A DNA stretch of 64,000 bases from Verrucomicrobiota bacterium. Lineage in GTDB: Bacteria > Verrucomicrobiota > Verrucomicrobiia > Opitutales > Opitutaceae. Position numbers and translations under genes: made by a program. Where the stretch lies: NCBI GenBank assembly GCA_016222805.1, contig JACRQG010000007.1, positions 599,809 to 663,808 on the forward strand. The letters are read 5' to 3'. How positions within the stretch are numbered: position 1 is the stretch's first letter; each line of letters opens with the position of its first letter. Shown here piece by piece: positions 44,771 to 56,068 of the stretch. The notes under the pieces were generated by a model, which did no database searches, was not told the origin of the DNA, and saw nothing but the letters and a program-made list of their open reading frames with translations.

Positions 44771-46408
44771 ATGACGCGCGTCCGTCTGGAAACCCCCGAC
44801 GGCGAACGGGAATTCACCGCCGCGCCACCGGATCTGGCGTCGCCCCTTTCGGAGGTGCTGGCCCGGCGCGGGCAGCCGCTCAATACGCGGTGCGGTGGCC
44901 GGGGCTTGTGCTCCGGTTGCGAGGTGCGGGTGCGGACTGGCGACGTGCGGGCGCTGCGCGGCGGTCCGACGGCGGCGGTGGACGGAGTGACGCGCGCCTG
45001 CCAGGTTCGGCTGCCGGACGCGGGGGAGGTCGTGCTGGAACTTCCCGCCCGTTCGCTCCTGCGGCATGAGCCGGCGGTGGTGTCGGAGTTTCAGGTGCGC
45101 ATTCCGTGGGCCCGGGACCCATTGCTGCCGTCAGCCCGCTATGGTGCGGCGGTTGACATCGGGACGACCACCGTGGCGCTCGTCCTCTGCGATCTGCGGG
45201 AAGGAAACGTCGTGGCCGAGGCCTCCGCCTTCAATGCGCAGATCCGCCACGGCGAAGACGTGCTGACCCGGATCCAACTGTGTTCCACGGATCGCGGCGC
45301 GGTGGCGCGGTTGCAGCGGGCCGTGGTGGCGGAGACGATTCAGCCGCTGCTGGAGTCGGCGTGCACCCAGGCGGGAATCGCCCGGCGGGAGGTCGGGGGC
45401 ATGACCGTGGCGGCGAACACCACGATGCTGCACTTGCTGGCGGGGGTCGACCCGACCCCGATGGGCACCCATCCGTTCACCCCGGTTTTCCTCGAACACC
45501 GGGTCTTGGCCCCAGCCGGGCTCGGCCTCGCCTTCGGAGGGGAGGACGCGGAGATTCACCTGTTGCCGGGGCCGGCGGCCTATGTGGGTGCGGACCTGGC
45601 GGCAGGCATGGTGGCGACGGGCCTGGGCTACGACGAAGGTCCGGTGCTGCTGGTCGACGTCGGCACCAACGGCGAGATCATCGCCAAGGTGGGCGAGAGG
45701 CTGGTCGGGTGTGCGACGGCCGCCGGACCCGCCTTCGAAGGGGCCGGGCTCTCCTGTGGCGTGCGGGGTGTGCGCGGGGCGATTGAAAGGGTCCGCCTTC
45801 AGGGCGATCCCTATCGGGCGGAGTGCGAAGTGATCGGCGGCGAAGGGCGGCCGATCGGGCTGTGTGGTTCGGCGTATGTCGATTTTCTCTGGGAGGGCCG
45901 GCGGGCGGGGATCCTCGGACCCAACGGGCGGTTCACCACCGAGTTTGTCGCGCGGGCCGGCGGGGCCGTCGTGGCGGATGAGTGGGGCCGGAAGCTCCAA
46001 CTGCATCCCCTCGGCGCCTCGGGTCCAGTCTGGGTCTCCGAGGTCGACGTCGCGAGGTTGTTGCAGGCCAAGGCGGCCATCGCCGCAGGCATCTCGACCC
46101 TGCTCGGACTGATCGGCACCGAACCCGCGCGCGTCCGGCGCGTCTACCTGGCCGGCGGATTCGGACTGCACCTGTCGCTGGAGCACGCCATCGGGTGCGG
46201 ACTGCTGCCGGGGTTCGTGCCGGAACAGATCGAGGTCGTGGGCAACACCTCGCTCGGCGGAGCCTTCCTGGTCCTCAACGACCGCAGCCTCCTGCGCGAG
46301 ATGGCCGCGCTCTGCCGCCGGATGGAGGCGGTGGAGCTCAACCTGCAGCCGGGCTTCGAGGACACTTACATCGATCACTTGTCCCTGTCGTTGACCCCGG
46401 ACGGATGA
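44771..46408 (+). CDS. RamA-like reductive activator of corrinoid protein
   Basis: A 545-residue protein. An N-terminal [2Fe-2S] ferredoxin domain has four cysteines, C41-x5-C47-x2-C50-x26-C77 (NTRCGGRGLCSGC, TRACQV). A linker leads to an ASKHA ATPase-like domain (RYGAAVDIGTTTVALVLCDL from about residue 115), with LLVDVGTNGEI, ATAAGPAFEGAGLSCG and RVYLAGGFGLHLSLEHAIG. This is the family of RamA and related proteins, which reduce inactive Co(II) corrinoid to Co(I) using ATP. A GTG six bases upstream is an equally possible start; the nearest purine-rich Shine-Dalgarno-like sequence is rather far upstream. Confidence 0.93.
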   Translation: MTRVRLETPDGEREFTAAPPDLASPLSEVLARRGQPLNTRCGGRGLCSGCEVRVRTGDVRALRGGPTAAVDGVTRACQVRLPDAGEVVLELPARSLLRHEPAVVSEFQVRIPWARDPLLPSARYGAAVDIGTTTVALVLCDLREGNVVAEASAFNAQIRHGEDVLTRIQLCSTDRGAVARLQRAVVAETIQPLLESACTQAGIARREVGGMTVAANTTMLHLLAGVDPTPMGTHPFTPVFLEHRVLAPAGLGLAFGGEDAEIHLLPGPAAYVGADLAAGMVATGLGYDEGPVLLVDVGTNGEIIAKVGERLVGCATAAGPAFEGAGLSCGVRGVRGAIERVRLQGDPYRAECEVIGGEGRPIGLCGSAYVDFLWEGRRAGILGPNGRFTTEFVARAGGAVVADEWGRKLQLHPLGASGPVWVSEVDVARLLQAKAAIAAGISTLLGLIGTEPARVRRVYLAGGFGLHLSLEHAIGCGLLPGFVPEQIEVVGNTSLGGAFLVLNDRSLLREMAALCRRMEAVELNLQPGFEDTYIDHLSLSLTPDG

Positions 46409-46467
46409 GGTGACCACCGTCCGCTGGCCGCCCGGACGTACCGCCAGTGCGCCGCTGATCCCTTTTC

Positions 46468-47595
46468 ATGACTCCCCGCGAACGCTTCCACGCCTGCATG
46501 AACTACGGTCCGGTCGACCGGGTGCCCAACCACGAGGTCGGCACCTGGGTGCAGACCAAGCTCCGCTGGCGCGAGGAAGGGCTGGCCACCGATGATCTCC
46601 ACTGGGACTGGTTTGTCGGCGAACCGCACTGGGGCTTGGATCCCCGCGAGTACATCGACGTGCGTTTCGACATGGTGCCGCCGTTCGAGGAGAAGGTGCT
46701 GGCGCGGGAGGGCGAGACCGAGGTGATTCAGCGGGCCAACGGCGTGGTGAGCCGGGCGCTGGTGACCGGCGCGGCGGAGGGCATGCGGGCAAGCATGGAC
46801 GAGTACCTGCGGTTTCCCGTGGCAACCGTGGAGGATTTCCGCGAGCTGAAGAAACGCTACCGGCCCGCGACGCCGAGCCGCTACCCGCCGTACTGGGAAC
46901 AGGTGCTGCGGCCGGGTTGGGAACGGCGCGAGCATGTCCTGGTCCTGGGCCGCAATTGCAGCACGCTGGGGTTCTACTGGCGGGCCCGCGAGTGGATGGG
47001 CACCGAGAACCTCAGCTACGCCTGGTACGACCAGCCGGAGCTCATGCACGAGATGATGGAGTTCGTCGCGGACTTCACCATCGAGACCGCGCGGCCGGTC
47101 CTCGCGGCCGGGGTGCGGCCCGACTACGTGTTCCTCAACGAGGACATGAGCATGAAGAACGGGCCGCTGCTCAGTCCCGACACCTTCCGCACGTTCATCC
47201 TGCCGCACCTGCGCCGCCTGGTGGCGTTCTTCAAGTCGGCGGGGGTGTCGTGGTTCGTCGTCGATACCGACGGGAACTGCGAACTGCTCCTCCCGCTCCT
47301 GCTCGACGCCGGGGTCGATGCCGTCTGGCCGCTCGAGCGGGCGTCGGACATGGACCCGCTCGCGGTGCGGCGGAAGTTCGGCCGGGCGCTCCGCCTCTGG
47401 GGCGTGGTGGACAAGCGCGAGCTGGCGCGCGATCCCGCGGCGATCGATGCCCACTTGCGCACGCTGCGGCCGCTGGTGGAGGAGGGAGGGTTCATCCCGA
47501 CCGTGGACCACCTCGTGCCTCCGGATGTTTCCCGCGCGAACTTCGAGCACTACGTCGCGCGCAAGCAACAGTTGCTGCGCGGCGAGTCGTTCTGA
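46468..47595 (+). CDS. URO-D-fold methyltransferase, third paralogue
   Basis: A 375-residue URO-D superfamily protein, beginning MTPRERFHACMNYGPVDRVP and containing DYVFLNEDMSMKNGPLLSPD, which is typical of corrinoid-cluster URO-D proteins. In place of the H-x-C zinc motif it has VVDTDGNCELLLPLLLDAGV, and at the end GGFIPTVDHLVPPDVS, so it lacks the usual zinc ligands. This points to a substrate-side methyltransferase rather than an acceptor-side one. It follows the activator gene by 59 bases and is probably cotranscribed with it. Confidence 0.86.
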   Translation: MTPRERFHACMNYGPVDRVPNHEVGTWVQTKLRWREEGLATDDLHWDWFVGEPHWGLDPREYIDVRFDMVPPFEEKVLAREGETEVIQRANGVVSRALVTGAAEGMRASMDEYLRFPVATVEDFRELKKRYRPATPSRYPPYWEQVLRPGWERREHVLVLGRNCSTLGFYWRAREWMGTENLSYAWYDQPELMHEMMEFVADFTIETARPVLAAGVRPDYVFLNEDMSMKNGPLLSPDTFRTFILPHLRRLVAFFKSAGVSWFVVDTDGNCELLLPLLLDAGVDAVWPLERASDMDPLAVRRKFGRALRLWGVVDKRELARDPAAIDAHLRTLRPLVEEGGFIPTVDHLVPPDVSRANFEHYVARKQQLLRGESF

Positions 47596-47692
47596 GACCG
47601 GTGGCCCGGGGGATCTCCCGGTTGGCGATTGTCGCCGGCCGCGTTGAGGCCGGCCCACGGGTGCCGCTCCTCCCGTGGCGCGAGATGGGATT

Positions 47693-47718
47693 CCGCCCAC
47701 CTTGAGAGGTGGCGGTTT
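47693..47718 (+). terminator. Probable intrinsic terminator after the activator/URO-D arm
   Basis: CCGCCCACCT, loop TGAG, then AGGTGGCGG form a stem of nine pairs with one bulged C, followed by TTT. It lies 97 bases after the stop at 47595 and before the HNH gene. The T-tract is short. Confidence 0.5.
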
Positions 47719-47739
47719 GCCCGGGAGCCGCCCGAACCC

Positions 47740-47769
47740 TTGACAGTCGCGGCGGCCCGCCGTTATTCC
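47740..47769 (+). promoter_or_regulatory. Possible sigma-70-type promoter of the HNH gene
   Basis: A perfect -35 hexamer TTGACA (47740-47745) is followed after 18 bases by TATTCC (47764-47769), a weak -10. The ATG of the HNH gene is only 12 bases further on, so the leader would be very short or absent. Confidence 0.35.
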
Positions 47770-47780
47770 CGTGGCCCCGT

Positions 47781-48398
47781 ATGGATGCGGTGCTCGACCA
47801 ACCCGTGCTCGTGCTCAACCGACTGTGGCAGGCGGTGAACATCATCGGGGCTCGGCGTGCCTTCGGATTGCTCGCCCGCGGTCATGCGCAAGTGGTGCAC
47901 CATTGCGACGATGACTTCCGCACCTTCTCGATGTTGGACTGGATCCATTTCTCGACGCATAACCCGCCGCTGGCGGAACTCGAGACCGTCCACACGCCGA
48001 CGCGAGTCATCCGGTTGCCGCGGGTGATCCTGCTGACCTTCTTCGACAAGCTGCCCTGCAAGGAACTGAAGCTGACCCGCAACAATGTCTTCGAGCGCGA
48101 CAAGGCGACCTGCCAGTACTGTGCGCGCGTGCTTCCCCGGGAGCAGCTCAACCTCGATCATGTGATTCCGCGCGACTACGGCGGGAAGACGACGTGGGAG
48201 AACATCGTGTGCTCGTGCATCAAGTGCAACACGCGCAAGGCCAACCGGCTGCCGCACGAGGCGGGCATGCGCCTGATTCGGAAGCCCTCGCGGCCGAAGT
48301 GGCGGCCCGTCATCTCGCTCGTGCTCGGCAACCAGAATCACGAGCATTGGAAGGACTTCCTCGACGTCGCCTACTGGAACGTCGAACTCGAGGAGTGA
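47781..48398 (+). CDS. HNH endonuclease-family protein
   Basis: A 205-residue protein with a C-terminal HNH nuclease domain. It has a zinc pair CQYC (about residues 112-115), LDHVIPRDYGGKTTWENIVC with the catalytic D-H, then CIKCNTRKANR, which supplies the second cysteine pair and the N. The N-terminal ~90 residues (LDQPVLVLNRLWQAVNIIGA) are the standard fore-domain of these free-standing HNH proteins, common in Cyanobacteria and the PVC phyla. There is no intein or intron context. The biological role is unknown. The ATG at 47781 is used; upstream codons in frame overlap the promoter and terminator region. Confidence 0.88.
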   Translation: MDAVLDQPVLVLNRLWQAVNIIGARRAFGLLARGHAQVVHHCDDDFRTFSMLDWIHFSTHNPPLAELETVHTPTRVIRLPRVILLTFFDKLPCKELKLTRNNVFERDKATCQYCARVLPREQLNLDHVIPRDYGGKTTWENIVCSCIKCNTRKANRLPHEAGMRLIRKPSRPKWRPVISLVLGNQNHEHWKDFLDVAYWNVELEE

Positions 48399-48526
48399 GG
48401 TAGGGTGGTACGCGGTCGGGCTGGCCGCGGCACGACACGGCCCCTGGGGCAGTATCTGGGGGCGGCCCGGCTGCTTCCGCAAAACCTTGGGTTGCGGCCG
48501 GTGGCGCCGGTCTTCACCGTGGCCCC

Positions 48527-50204
<1,678 letters not shown>

Positions 50205-50221
50205 GTCAGCTTCCCCGACCC

Positions 50222-50776
50222 ATGTCGAAAGAACACCGCCCCCTGCTGATGCGCGCCAACCGGATGTTGGGCGTCCAGTTGGTCGAGCACAATCTGGTCA
50301 AGATTGAGGATCTCGAGGCGGCCAACGAGAAGCTGATCGAACTGGTGGCCGGCGAGCAGCCGCGCCAGAGCACCATTCTTGGCATCCTCGCGTACGACAT
50401 GAAGGTGCTGAAGGAGGACGACGTCCTGCACCACATCGTGGAGTCGGAGGGCGTCGGCCTGGTGGATCTGCGCGACTACGAAGTGCCGGACGAACTCAAG
50501 AAGGATCTCGACGTCGGCGCCTGTTGGGCCACCTGGTCGGTGCCCTTCGATCGCGAGGAGGACTTCACCTTCATCGCCACGGCCTACTACCTCAGCCCGG
50601 CCGTGCGGATGCACTGGGAAAAACTGCTCGGCACCCCCGTGCTTTGGTTCGGCGCCACCCTCGAGGGCATTGCCGGCTACCTGGAGAAGTACGTGATCGC
50701 TCATGCCGGCGCCGCCCCGTTGGTCGCCGCGGGTGCGCCGCCGGCTGGCGCTCCGGCCACCCCGGCTACGAAATAA
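50222..50776 (+). CDS. Free-standing MshEN-like (GspE N-terminal domain) protein
   Basis: A 184-residue protein resembling the N-terminal (MshEN, PF05157-like) domain of type II secretion and type IV pilus ATPases: LLMRANRMLGVQLVEHNLVK, then STILGILAYDMKVLKEDDVL, and VGLVDLRDYEVPDELKKDLD. The C-terminus is a low-complexity Ala/Pro tail (AAGAPPAGAPATPATK). It has no ATPase domain of its own and directly precedes a full GspE/PilB-type gene (gap of 24 bases). It may be a regulatory partner, for example a c-di-GMP sensor as some MshEN domains are; this is inference. Confidence 0.75.
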   Translation: MSKEHRPLLMRANRMLGVQLVEHNLVKIEDLEAANEKLIELVAGEQPRQSTILGILAYDMKVLKEDDVLHHIVESEGVGLVDLRDYEVPDELKKDLDVGACWATWSVPFDREEDFTFIATAYYLSPAVRMHWEKLLGTPVLWFGATLEGIAGYLEKYVIAHAGAAPLVAAGAPPAGAPATPATK

Positions 50777-50800
50777 CCGTCTCGCCTCCGACCTTCCGCC

Positions 50801-52513
50801 ATGCCCCTGGGCAAGATCCAACTCCAGATCGTTTCCAAGCTGGTCGAGATGGGCCGCCTCGACGAAGAGAAGCAGAAGGCGCTGAAGGAACGGCCCGAGG
50901 ACCTCAGCGGCGACGCCCTCGACAAGCTCCTGCAGGAGGAATTCAAGATCAGCGCCTTCCAGTGCCTGGTCGCGAAGGCGCGGGCGCTCAACCTTTCGCC
51001 GTACAACGTCGCCCACTACCGCGTGACGCCGCAGACGTTCGAGCGCATCCCGCAGGACTTCTGCCAGGAGAACCTCGTGCTGCCGGTCGGCCAGGTCGGC
51101 GAGATGCTCCTGGTGGCGTTCGCCAACCCCTTCGAGGTCACCCTCCCGACCAAGATCCAGGAGATGACCGGCAAGCCGGTCGTGCGGCTGCTGGCGCGCG
51201 AGAAGGACATCAAGGACAAGTTCTCCAAGGGTCACGACAAGGCGGCCGGGTTCGACGACGTCGTGATGCAGATCGGCGCCGAATACGGCGAGGGCGCGAC
51301 CGAGGGCGAGATCCGCGAGGAGGATGTCAACGAGGAGTCCGGGCCGATCATCCAGCTCGGCAACCGCATCATCGAGGATGCCTATTTCTCCGGCACGAGC
51401 GACATCCACATCGAGCCGCAGGAAAAGGAGGTCATCGTCCGCTACCGGATCGACGGCATCTGCCACGAGAAGCTGCGGCTGCCGAAGAAGGTCGGGCCGG
51501 CGCTGGTCGCGCGCCTGAAGATCATGTGCAACCTCGACATCTCCGAGCGCCGGTTGCCGCAGGACGGACGCATCGTCTTCAAGCAATATACCAAGAAGAA
51601 CCTCGACCTCGACCTGCGCGTGTCGACCGCGCCGCTGAATCACGGCGAAGGCGTGGTGATGCGTATCCTCGACAAGCAGAAGACCACGCTGCCGCTGCCG
51701 GCGCTGGGTTTCTCCGAGGAGAACCTCGCCAAGTACCGCGAGTGCATCCGCCAGCCCTACGGGATGATTCTCCACTGCGGTCCCACTGGCTCGGGCAAGT
51801 CGATGACGCTCTATTCGGCGCTCAACGAGATCAACACCCCCGACATCGTCATCCGCACCGCGGAGGATCCGATCGAGTACACGCTGCCCGGCCTGAATCA
51901 GATGCAGATGCATCGGCAGATCGGGCTGACGTTCGCGAGTGCGCTGCGGGCGTTCCTCCGGCAGGACCCGGACATCATCCTCGTCGGCGAAATCCGCGAC
52001 AAGGAAACCGCCGGCATCGCCGTGGAGGCCGCGCTCACGGGCCATCTCCTCATTTCCACCCTGCACACCAACGACGCTCCGACCACGGTGTCGCGGCTCA
52101 CCGAGATGGGAATCGAGCCGTTCATGGTGTCGTCCTCGCTCCTTTGCGTGTGCGCCCAGCGCCTGATGCGCCGCGTCTGCAAGACCTGCCGCACCGCCTA
52201 CACCCCGGAGGGACGGGAGAAGGAGATCATCGAGCGGGCGGTTGGCTGGAGCGGGCAGATCTTCAAGGCCAACCCGAAGGGCTGCCCGAAGTGCGGAGGC
52301 AGCGGCTACAAGGGCCGCGTGGGCATCCACGAGTTGATGGTGTCGAACGAGGAACTGGTGGCCGCGATCAACAAGGAACTCGAGGCGGCGGAGATTAAGA
52401 AGATCGCGATGCGGAACGGCATGAAGACGCTGCACCAGGACTCCCTCCTCAAGGTCAAGGAAGGCCTCACGACCATCGAGGAAGCCCTGGCGAACGTGCC
52501 GCCCGACATGTGA
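50801..52513 (+). CDS. GspE/PilB-type secretion or pilus assembly ATPase
   Basis: A 570-residue ATPase. The N-terminal MshEN-like domain (residues 1-150; [20 protein letters not shown]) is followed by the N2 domain ([20 protein letters not shown]). Then come Walker A GPTGSGKS (about 327-334), the Asp box, Walker [15 protein letters not shown] (about 388-400), and the His box [11 protein letters not shown] zinc-binding C-domain has CKTC (about 463) and [12 protein letters not shown] (about 495). It powers a type II secretion system or type IV pilus. No PilC, PilT or pilin genes are adjacent, so which machine it serves is open. Confidence 0.94.
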   Translation: MPLGKIQLQIVSKLVEMGRLDEEKQKALKERPEDLSGDALDKLLQEEFKISAFQCLVAKARALNLSPYNVAHYRVTPQTFERIPQDFCQENLVLPVGQVGEMLLVAFANPFEVTLPTKIQEMTGKPVVRLLAREKDIKDKFSKGHDKAAGFDDVVMQIGAEYGEGATEGEIREEDVNEESGPIIQLGNRIIEDAYFSGTSDIHIEPQEKEVIVRYRIDGICHEKLRLPKKVGPALVARLKIMCNLDISERRLPQDGRIVFKQYTKKNLDLDLRVSTAPLNHGEGVVMRILDKQKTTLPLPALGFSEENLAKYRECIRQPYGMILHCGPTGSGKSMTLYSALNEINTPDIVIRTAEDPIEYTLPGLNQMQMHRQIGLTFASALRAFLRQDPDIILVGEIRDKETAGIAVEAALTGHLLISTLHTNDAPTTVSRLTEMGIEPFMVSSSLLCVCAQRLMRRVCKTCRTAYTPEGREKEIIERAVGWSGQIFKANPKGCPKCGGSGYKGRVGIHELMVSNEELVAAINKELEAAEIKKIAMRNGMKTLHQDSLLKVKEGLTTIEEALANVPPDM

Positions 52514-52707
52514 GGCGCGGGGCGGCCGGGTTCCTGGCCGCAGGGAGGACGGCGCAATCCTGGGTCGATCTGTGGATGCGACGGCGCCGGGTCCAGGGCG
52601 GGACGTGGCAAGCCTCCCGACGCTGTTCCTCCTCCCAGCGCGGCATTGACGCCCCGGCGTTTGGCCATTCGTTTGAGCCGGGGCGCCAAACACCCGCCCC
52701 GCTGCGA

Positions 52708-53256
52708 ATGAAGCGACACGGGAATTCCACCACCACGCGGCGCGGGGCGTGCCGTCCCTCCTTGCTCGGGCTGGGCCTGATTCTGGCCGCGACCTTGGGA
52801 GGATGTGGCAAGAGCCAGGTCTCCGAGCACCATCGAAAGCAGGCCCAGCACCACGCGGCGGAGGCCGGTTTTGCCGTCAACCTGCGGGACTGGGCGCGCG
52901 CCGAGAGCCTCTATGCGCAGGCCGCCCAACTCGTCCCGGACAATGGCGGCTACTGGACCAGTCTCGGTTCAATGCGGATGCGGCTGGGCAACAAGAGTGG
53001 TGCCAAGGACGCGTACCAGCGGGCCTTGAAGGTGCATGAACGCGAGGCCGGAACCGAGGCGTTCAAGGATGATCCCGGACCGTGGTTGAACCAGGTTTAC
53101 CTCCTCGCGCTCCTCGGCCAGGCGGGCGAGGCCCGGACCGTGCTGGAAAAGGCGGCGAAGAAATTTCCGAAGGATCGCGAGGTCCGGAGTTTCATCGAAC
53201 AGAAGCAACTCGACCGGATGCTGGCGGATCCGGCCTTCAAGCAGATCGCTTTGTAG
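52708..53256 (+). CDS. TPR-containing lipoprotein
   Basis: A 182-residue lipoprotein. The ATG at 52708 gives the signal SLLGLGLILAATLGGC with a lipobox cysteine at about residue 33. Tetratricopeptide-like helices follow (AEAGFAVNLRDWARAESLYA, YWTSLGSMRMRLGNKSGAKD, LLALLGQAGEARTVLEKAA). The partner is unknown. It follows the ATPase gene by 194 bases. Confidence 0.8.
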   Translation: MKRHGNSTTTRRGACRPSLLGLGLILAATLGGCGKSQVSEHHRKQAQHHAAEAGFAVNLRDWARAESLYAQAAQLVPDNGGYWTSLGSMRMRLGNKSGAKDAYQRALKVHEREAGTEAFKDDPGPWLNQVYLLALLGQAGEARTVLEKAAKKFPKDREVRSFIEQKQLDRMLADPAFKQIAL

Positions 53257-53460
53257 CCTGCGCCGCTTCAACTGTAGCCGCGCCGGAGCGAAGCGAAAGC
53301 GGGGCTGCGTGCGGCCCGGTGGCCGCAGCACTCGCGTGCGAAGGTGGCATTTCGACGGAAGCCGCTTCCGCCGGTCTTTCTCCTCGCGTGATCGGTGGAC
53401 CGCGTCCGCGGAAAAAATCGTCGCGCCGCCCGTCGGGGCGATCGAGAGTGCCATTCTCTC

Positions 53461-54891
53461 ATGACTCCCGAAGAGTTTCGCCGGCACGGTCACCGCTTGG
53501 TGGACATGATCGCCGATTATCGCGCGGAGGTGGCACAACGTCCCGTGCGGCCACCGGTGGCGCCCGGGGACGTGCGCGCCCGCTTGCCCGCGGCGCCGCC
53601 GTCGCAACCCGAGGACTTTGAGCAGGTGCACCGGGACCTGCGCGAGTGGGTGCTGCCGGCGCTGACGCATTGGCAGCACCCGGCGTTCTTCGGCTATTTC
53701 CCGGCCAACGCGGAGCTGTCATCCGTTCTGGGGGACTACGTGAGCACGGGCTTGGGCGTGATGGGCCTGTCCTGGCAATCGAGCCCGGCGCTGACGGAAA
53801 TTGAGGAAGTAATGACGGATTGGATGCGCCAGATGGTGGGATTGTCCTCCGCCTGGAGCGGGGTCATCCAGGACACCGCGTCCACGTCGACCCTGGTGGC
53901 CCTGTTGTGCGCCCGGGAGCGTGCGTCGGACTTTGCGCTGGCGCGTGGCGGTCTGCAGGGCGGATCGGCCCCGCTGGTGGTGTACCACTCGGTGCATGCG
54001 CACAGCTCCGTCGAAAAGGCGGCGCTGCTCGCGGGATTTGGCCGGGACAACCTGCGTCCGATCCCAGTGGACGGGGCGCACGCCCTGCGCCCGGAGGCGC
54101 TGGCCGCGGCGCTGGCGGAGGATCGCCGGACAGGGCGGGTGCCGTGTGCGGTGGTGGCGACCACCGGTACGACCGCGACCACGGCCGTGGACCCGATTCG
54201 GGCCGTGGCCGCGGTGGCGCGGCGGGAGGGAATGTGGTTGCACGTCGACTCGGCGATGGCGGGGTCCGCGATGATCCTGCCGGAGAAGCGGACCCTGTGG
54301 GAAGGCATCGAGGAGGCCGATTCCGTCGTGCTCAACCCGCACAAGTGGCTCGGAGCGGTGTTCGACTGCTCCCTCTATTACGTGCGCGATCCGCGGCACC
54401 TGGTCCGGGTGATGAGCACCAACCCCAGTTACCTGCAGAGCGGGGTCGATGCCCAGGTGAAGAACTACCGCGACTGGGGCATCCCGCTCGGGCGGCGCTT
54501 CCGGGCGTTGAAGCTCTGGTTCCTCCTCCGCGAACAGGGAGTCGAGGGTCTGCAGGCGAGGTTGCGCCGCGATCTTGCCAACGCCCAGTGGCTGCTGGAG
54601 CAGGTGCGCGCGGCGGAGGGGACGGGGTGGCGGGTGCTGGCGCCCGTGCCGCTGCAGACGTTGTGTGTCCGGCACGAGCCGGCCGGGCTCGCGGGCGAGG
54701 CGCTCGACCGGCACACGCTCGCTTGGGTCGAGCGCATCAACGCGTCGGGCCGGGCCTACCTCACGGCCGCACAGCTGGAAGGGCGCTGGATGGTGCGCGT
54801 CTCCATCGGTGGTCTCCAGACGGAGCGGTCGCACGTGGCCGCCCTTTGGTTGATGATGCAAGAAGAGGCGCAGGGCGCGGTTCAGACATAG
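53461..54891 (+). CDS. Group II PLP-dependent amino-acid decarboxylase
   Basis: A 476-residue aromatic-L-amino-acid-decarboxylase-type enzyme (PF00282). It begins [20 protein letters not shown], then [13 protein letters not shown] and [26 protein letters not shown] supplies the PLP-stacking histidine, [15 protein letters not shown] and [12 protein letters not shown] the cofactor Asp, and the PLP lysine is K295 in [23 protein letters not shown] follows. Substrates of close families are Trp, Tyr, Dopa or Phe; specificity is not clear by eye. The end overlaps the convergent mnmA stop by 10 bases. Confidence 0.92.
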   Translation: MTPEEFRRHGHRLVDMIADYRAEVAQRPVRPPVAPGDVRARLPAAPPSQPEDFEQVHRDLREWVLPALTHWQHPAFFGYFPANAELSSVLGDYVSTGLGVMGLSWQSSPALTEIEEVMTDWMRQMVGLSSAWSGVIQDTASTSTLVALLCARERASDFALARGGLQGGSAPLVVYHSVHAHSSVEKAALLAGFGRDNLRPIPVDGAHALRPEALAAALAEDRRTGRVPCAVVATTGTTATTAVDPIRAVAAVARREGMWLHVDSAMAGSAMILPEKRTLWEGIEEADSVVLNPHKWLGAVFDCSLYYVRDPRHLVRVMSTNPSYLQSGVDAQVKNYRDWGIPLGRRFRALKLWFLLREQGVEGLQARLRRDLANAQWLLEQVRAAEGTGWRVLAPVPLQTLCVRHEPAGLAGEALDRHTLAWVERINASGRAYLTAAQLEGRWMVRVSIGGLQTERSHVAALWLMMQEEAQGAVQT

Positions 54892-56063
54892 ACTCCGCCG
54901 CCCAGGAGTCGCTCGCCCGCATAGAACGCAATCACCTGCCCGCTCGCGAGTCCGCGTTGCGGCTGTTCGAATCGCACCAGCGCGGTGCCGCCTCCGGCTT
55001 CGGGATGGAAATCCACCGGCACGCGCGGATCCCGGTACCGCACCCTGGCTTCCAGTCGGCCCGCGCCGGCGAGGGGATGGCCAATCCAGCTCAGGGAGTG
55101 CACCCGCACCTCGCTCTGGAAAAGCCCCGGTGCGTCCGGCTGATCAAAGGCAACGAGCAGCGCGCGATCCACGGCCCGTTTTCCGACCACCACATAGGCC
55201 TGGTGGTCCGTGTTGGACGGAATCCGGATGCCCTTGCGCTGGCCCAGCGTGAAGAAGTGCAGCCCGCGGTGGGTGCCCAGCACCCTCCCGTCGGTCGCCC
55301 GGAGGATGGGCCCCGGTGCATCCGGCACGTACGCCCGCAGGAAGTCGGCCATCTTCACTTCGCCGATGAAGCAGATGCCCTGGCTGTCCTTCTTGTCGGC
55401 TGTCGGCAGGCCGGCGTCACGGGCCAGGGCGCGGAGTTCCGGCTTGGCCAGATGGCCGATTGGAAACCGGGCCGCCGCCAGCTGTTCCTGGGACAAGAGC
55501 GCCAGGAAGTAGGACTGGTCCTTGTTCTTGTCCGCACCCTCGAGCAGAGCGTACTCCGCGCCACCCGCCCCCGCAACCGTGTCACCCAACAAGTGACACG
55601 GGCTGGTTGGAGGGGAGGAGGGCGGGGAGGGGGCGGCGGTGGGGCTGGCCGGGCTTGGGAGCTCGAGGCGGCGGGCGTAGTGGCCGGTCGCCACTGCCGC
55701 AAAGCCATGGTCCCGGGCCCAGGCCCGGAAGACCCCAAACTTGATTTCCCGATTGCACATGATGTCGGGATTGGGCGTCAGTCCGCGGGCGTAGCCCTCC
55801 AGCAGGTAGTCGACCACCCGCGCACGGTAGTCGCGCATCAGATTGACGACCTGGAAGTCGATTCCGAGATGGTCCGCGACGGCGCGGGCATCGGCGATGT
55901 CCTGCTGCCAGGGGCAGTCACCGACGATCTGGTCCTCGTTGATCCAGTTCTTCATGTAGGCGCCGACGACAGTGTGACCGGCGCGCTGCAGAAGGAGGGC
56001 GGCGACCGAGCTGTCGACGCCGCCGGACATCGCGACGAGGATTTTTTCCGGCGCCTCGGCCAT
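54882..56063 (-). CDS. mnmA: tRNA 2-thiouridylase MnmA, with unusual insertion
   Basis: A 393-residue enzyme that makes 2-thiouridine at position 34 of Glu, Gln and Lys tRNAs. It has the PP-loop SGGVDSS (residues 13-19), the first catalytic cysteine C103 in [25 protein letters not shown] and the second catalytic cysteine C231 in DSQGICFIG, so it looks functional. Between GHYARR and KDQSYFL, residues 134-168 form a Pro/Ser-rich stretch ([20 protein letters not shown]) not typical of the family, encoded by DNA that contains a perfect hairpin. It starts 5 bases after the upstream helical-repeat gene and is probably cotranscribed with it. Confidence 0.95.
   Translation of the reverse strand: MAEAPEKILVAMSGGVDSSVAALLLQRAGHTVVGAYMKNWINEDQIVGDCPWQQDIADARAVADHLGIDFQVVNLMRDYRARVVDYLLEGYARGLTPNPDIMCNREIKFGVFRAWARDHGFAAVATGHYARRLELPSPASPTAAPSPPSSPPTSPCHLLGDTVAGAGGAEYALLEGADKNKDQSYFLALLSQEQLAAARFPIGHLAKPELRALARDAGLPTADKKDSQGICFIGEVKMADFLRAYVPDAPGPILRATDGRVLGTHRGLHFFTLGQRKGIRIPSNTDHQAYVVVGKRAVDRALLVAFDQPDAPGLFQSEVRVHSLSWIGHPLAGAGRLEARVRYRDPRVPVDFHPEAGGGTALVRFEQPQRGLASGQVIAFYAGERLLGGGVYV
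55578..55600. repeat. Perfect hairpin inside the mnmA insertion
   Basis: CGTGTCAC, seven bases CCAACAA, then GTGACACG form a perfect 8-base inverted repeat. It lies inside the low-complexity insertion of mnmA (55560-55664) and leaves the reading frame open. Confidence 0.75.
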
Positions 56064-56068
56064 GGCGG

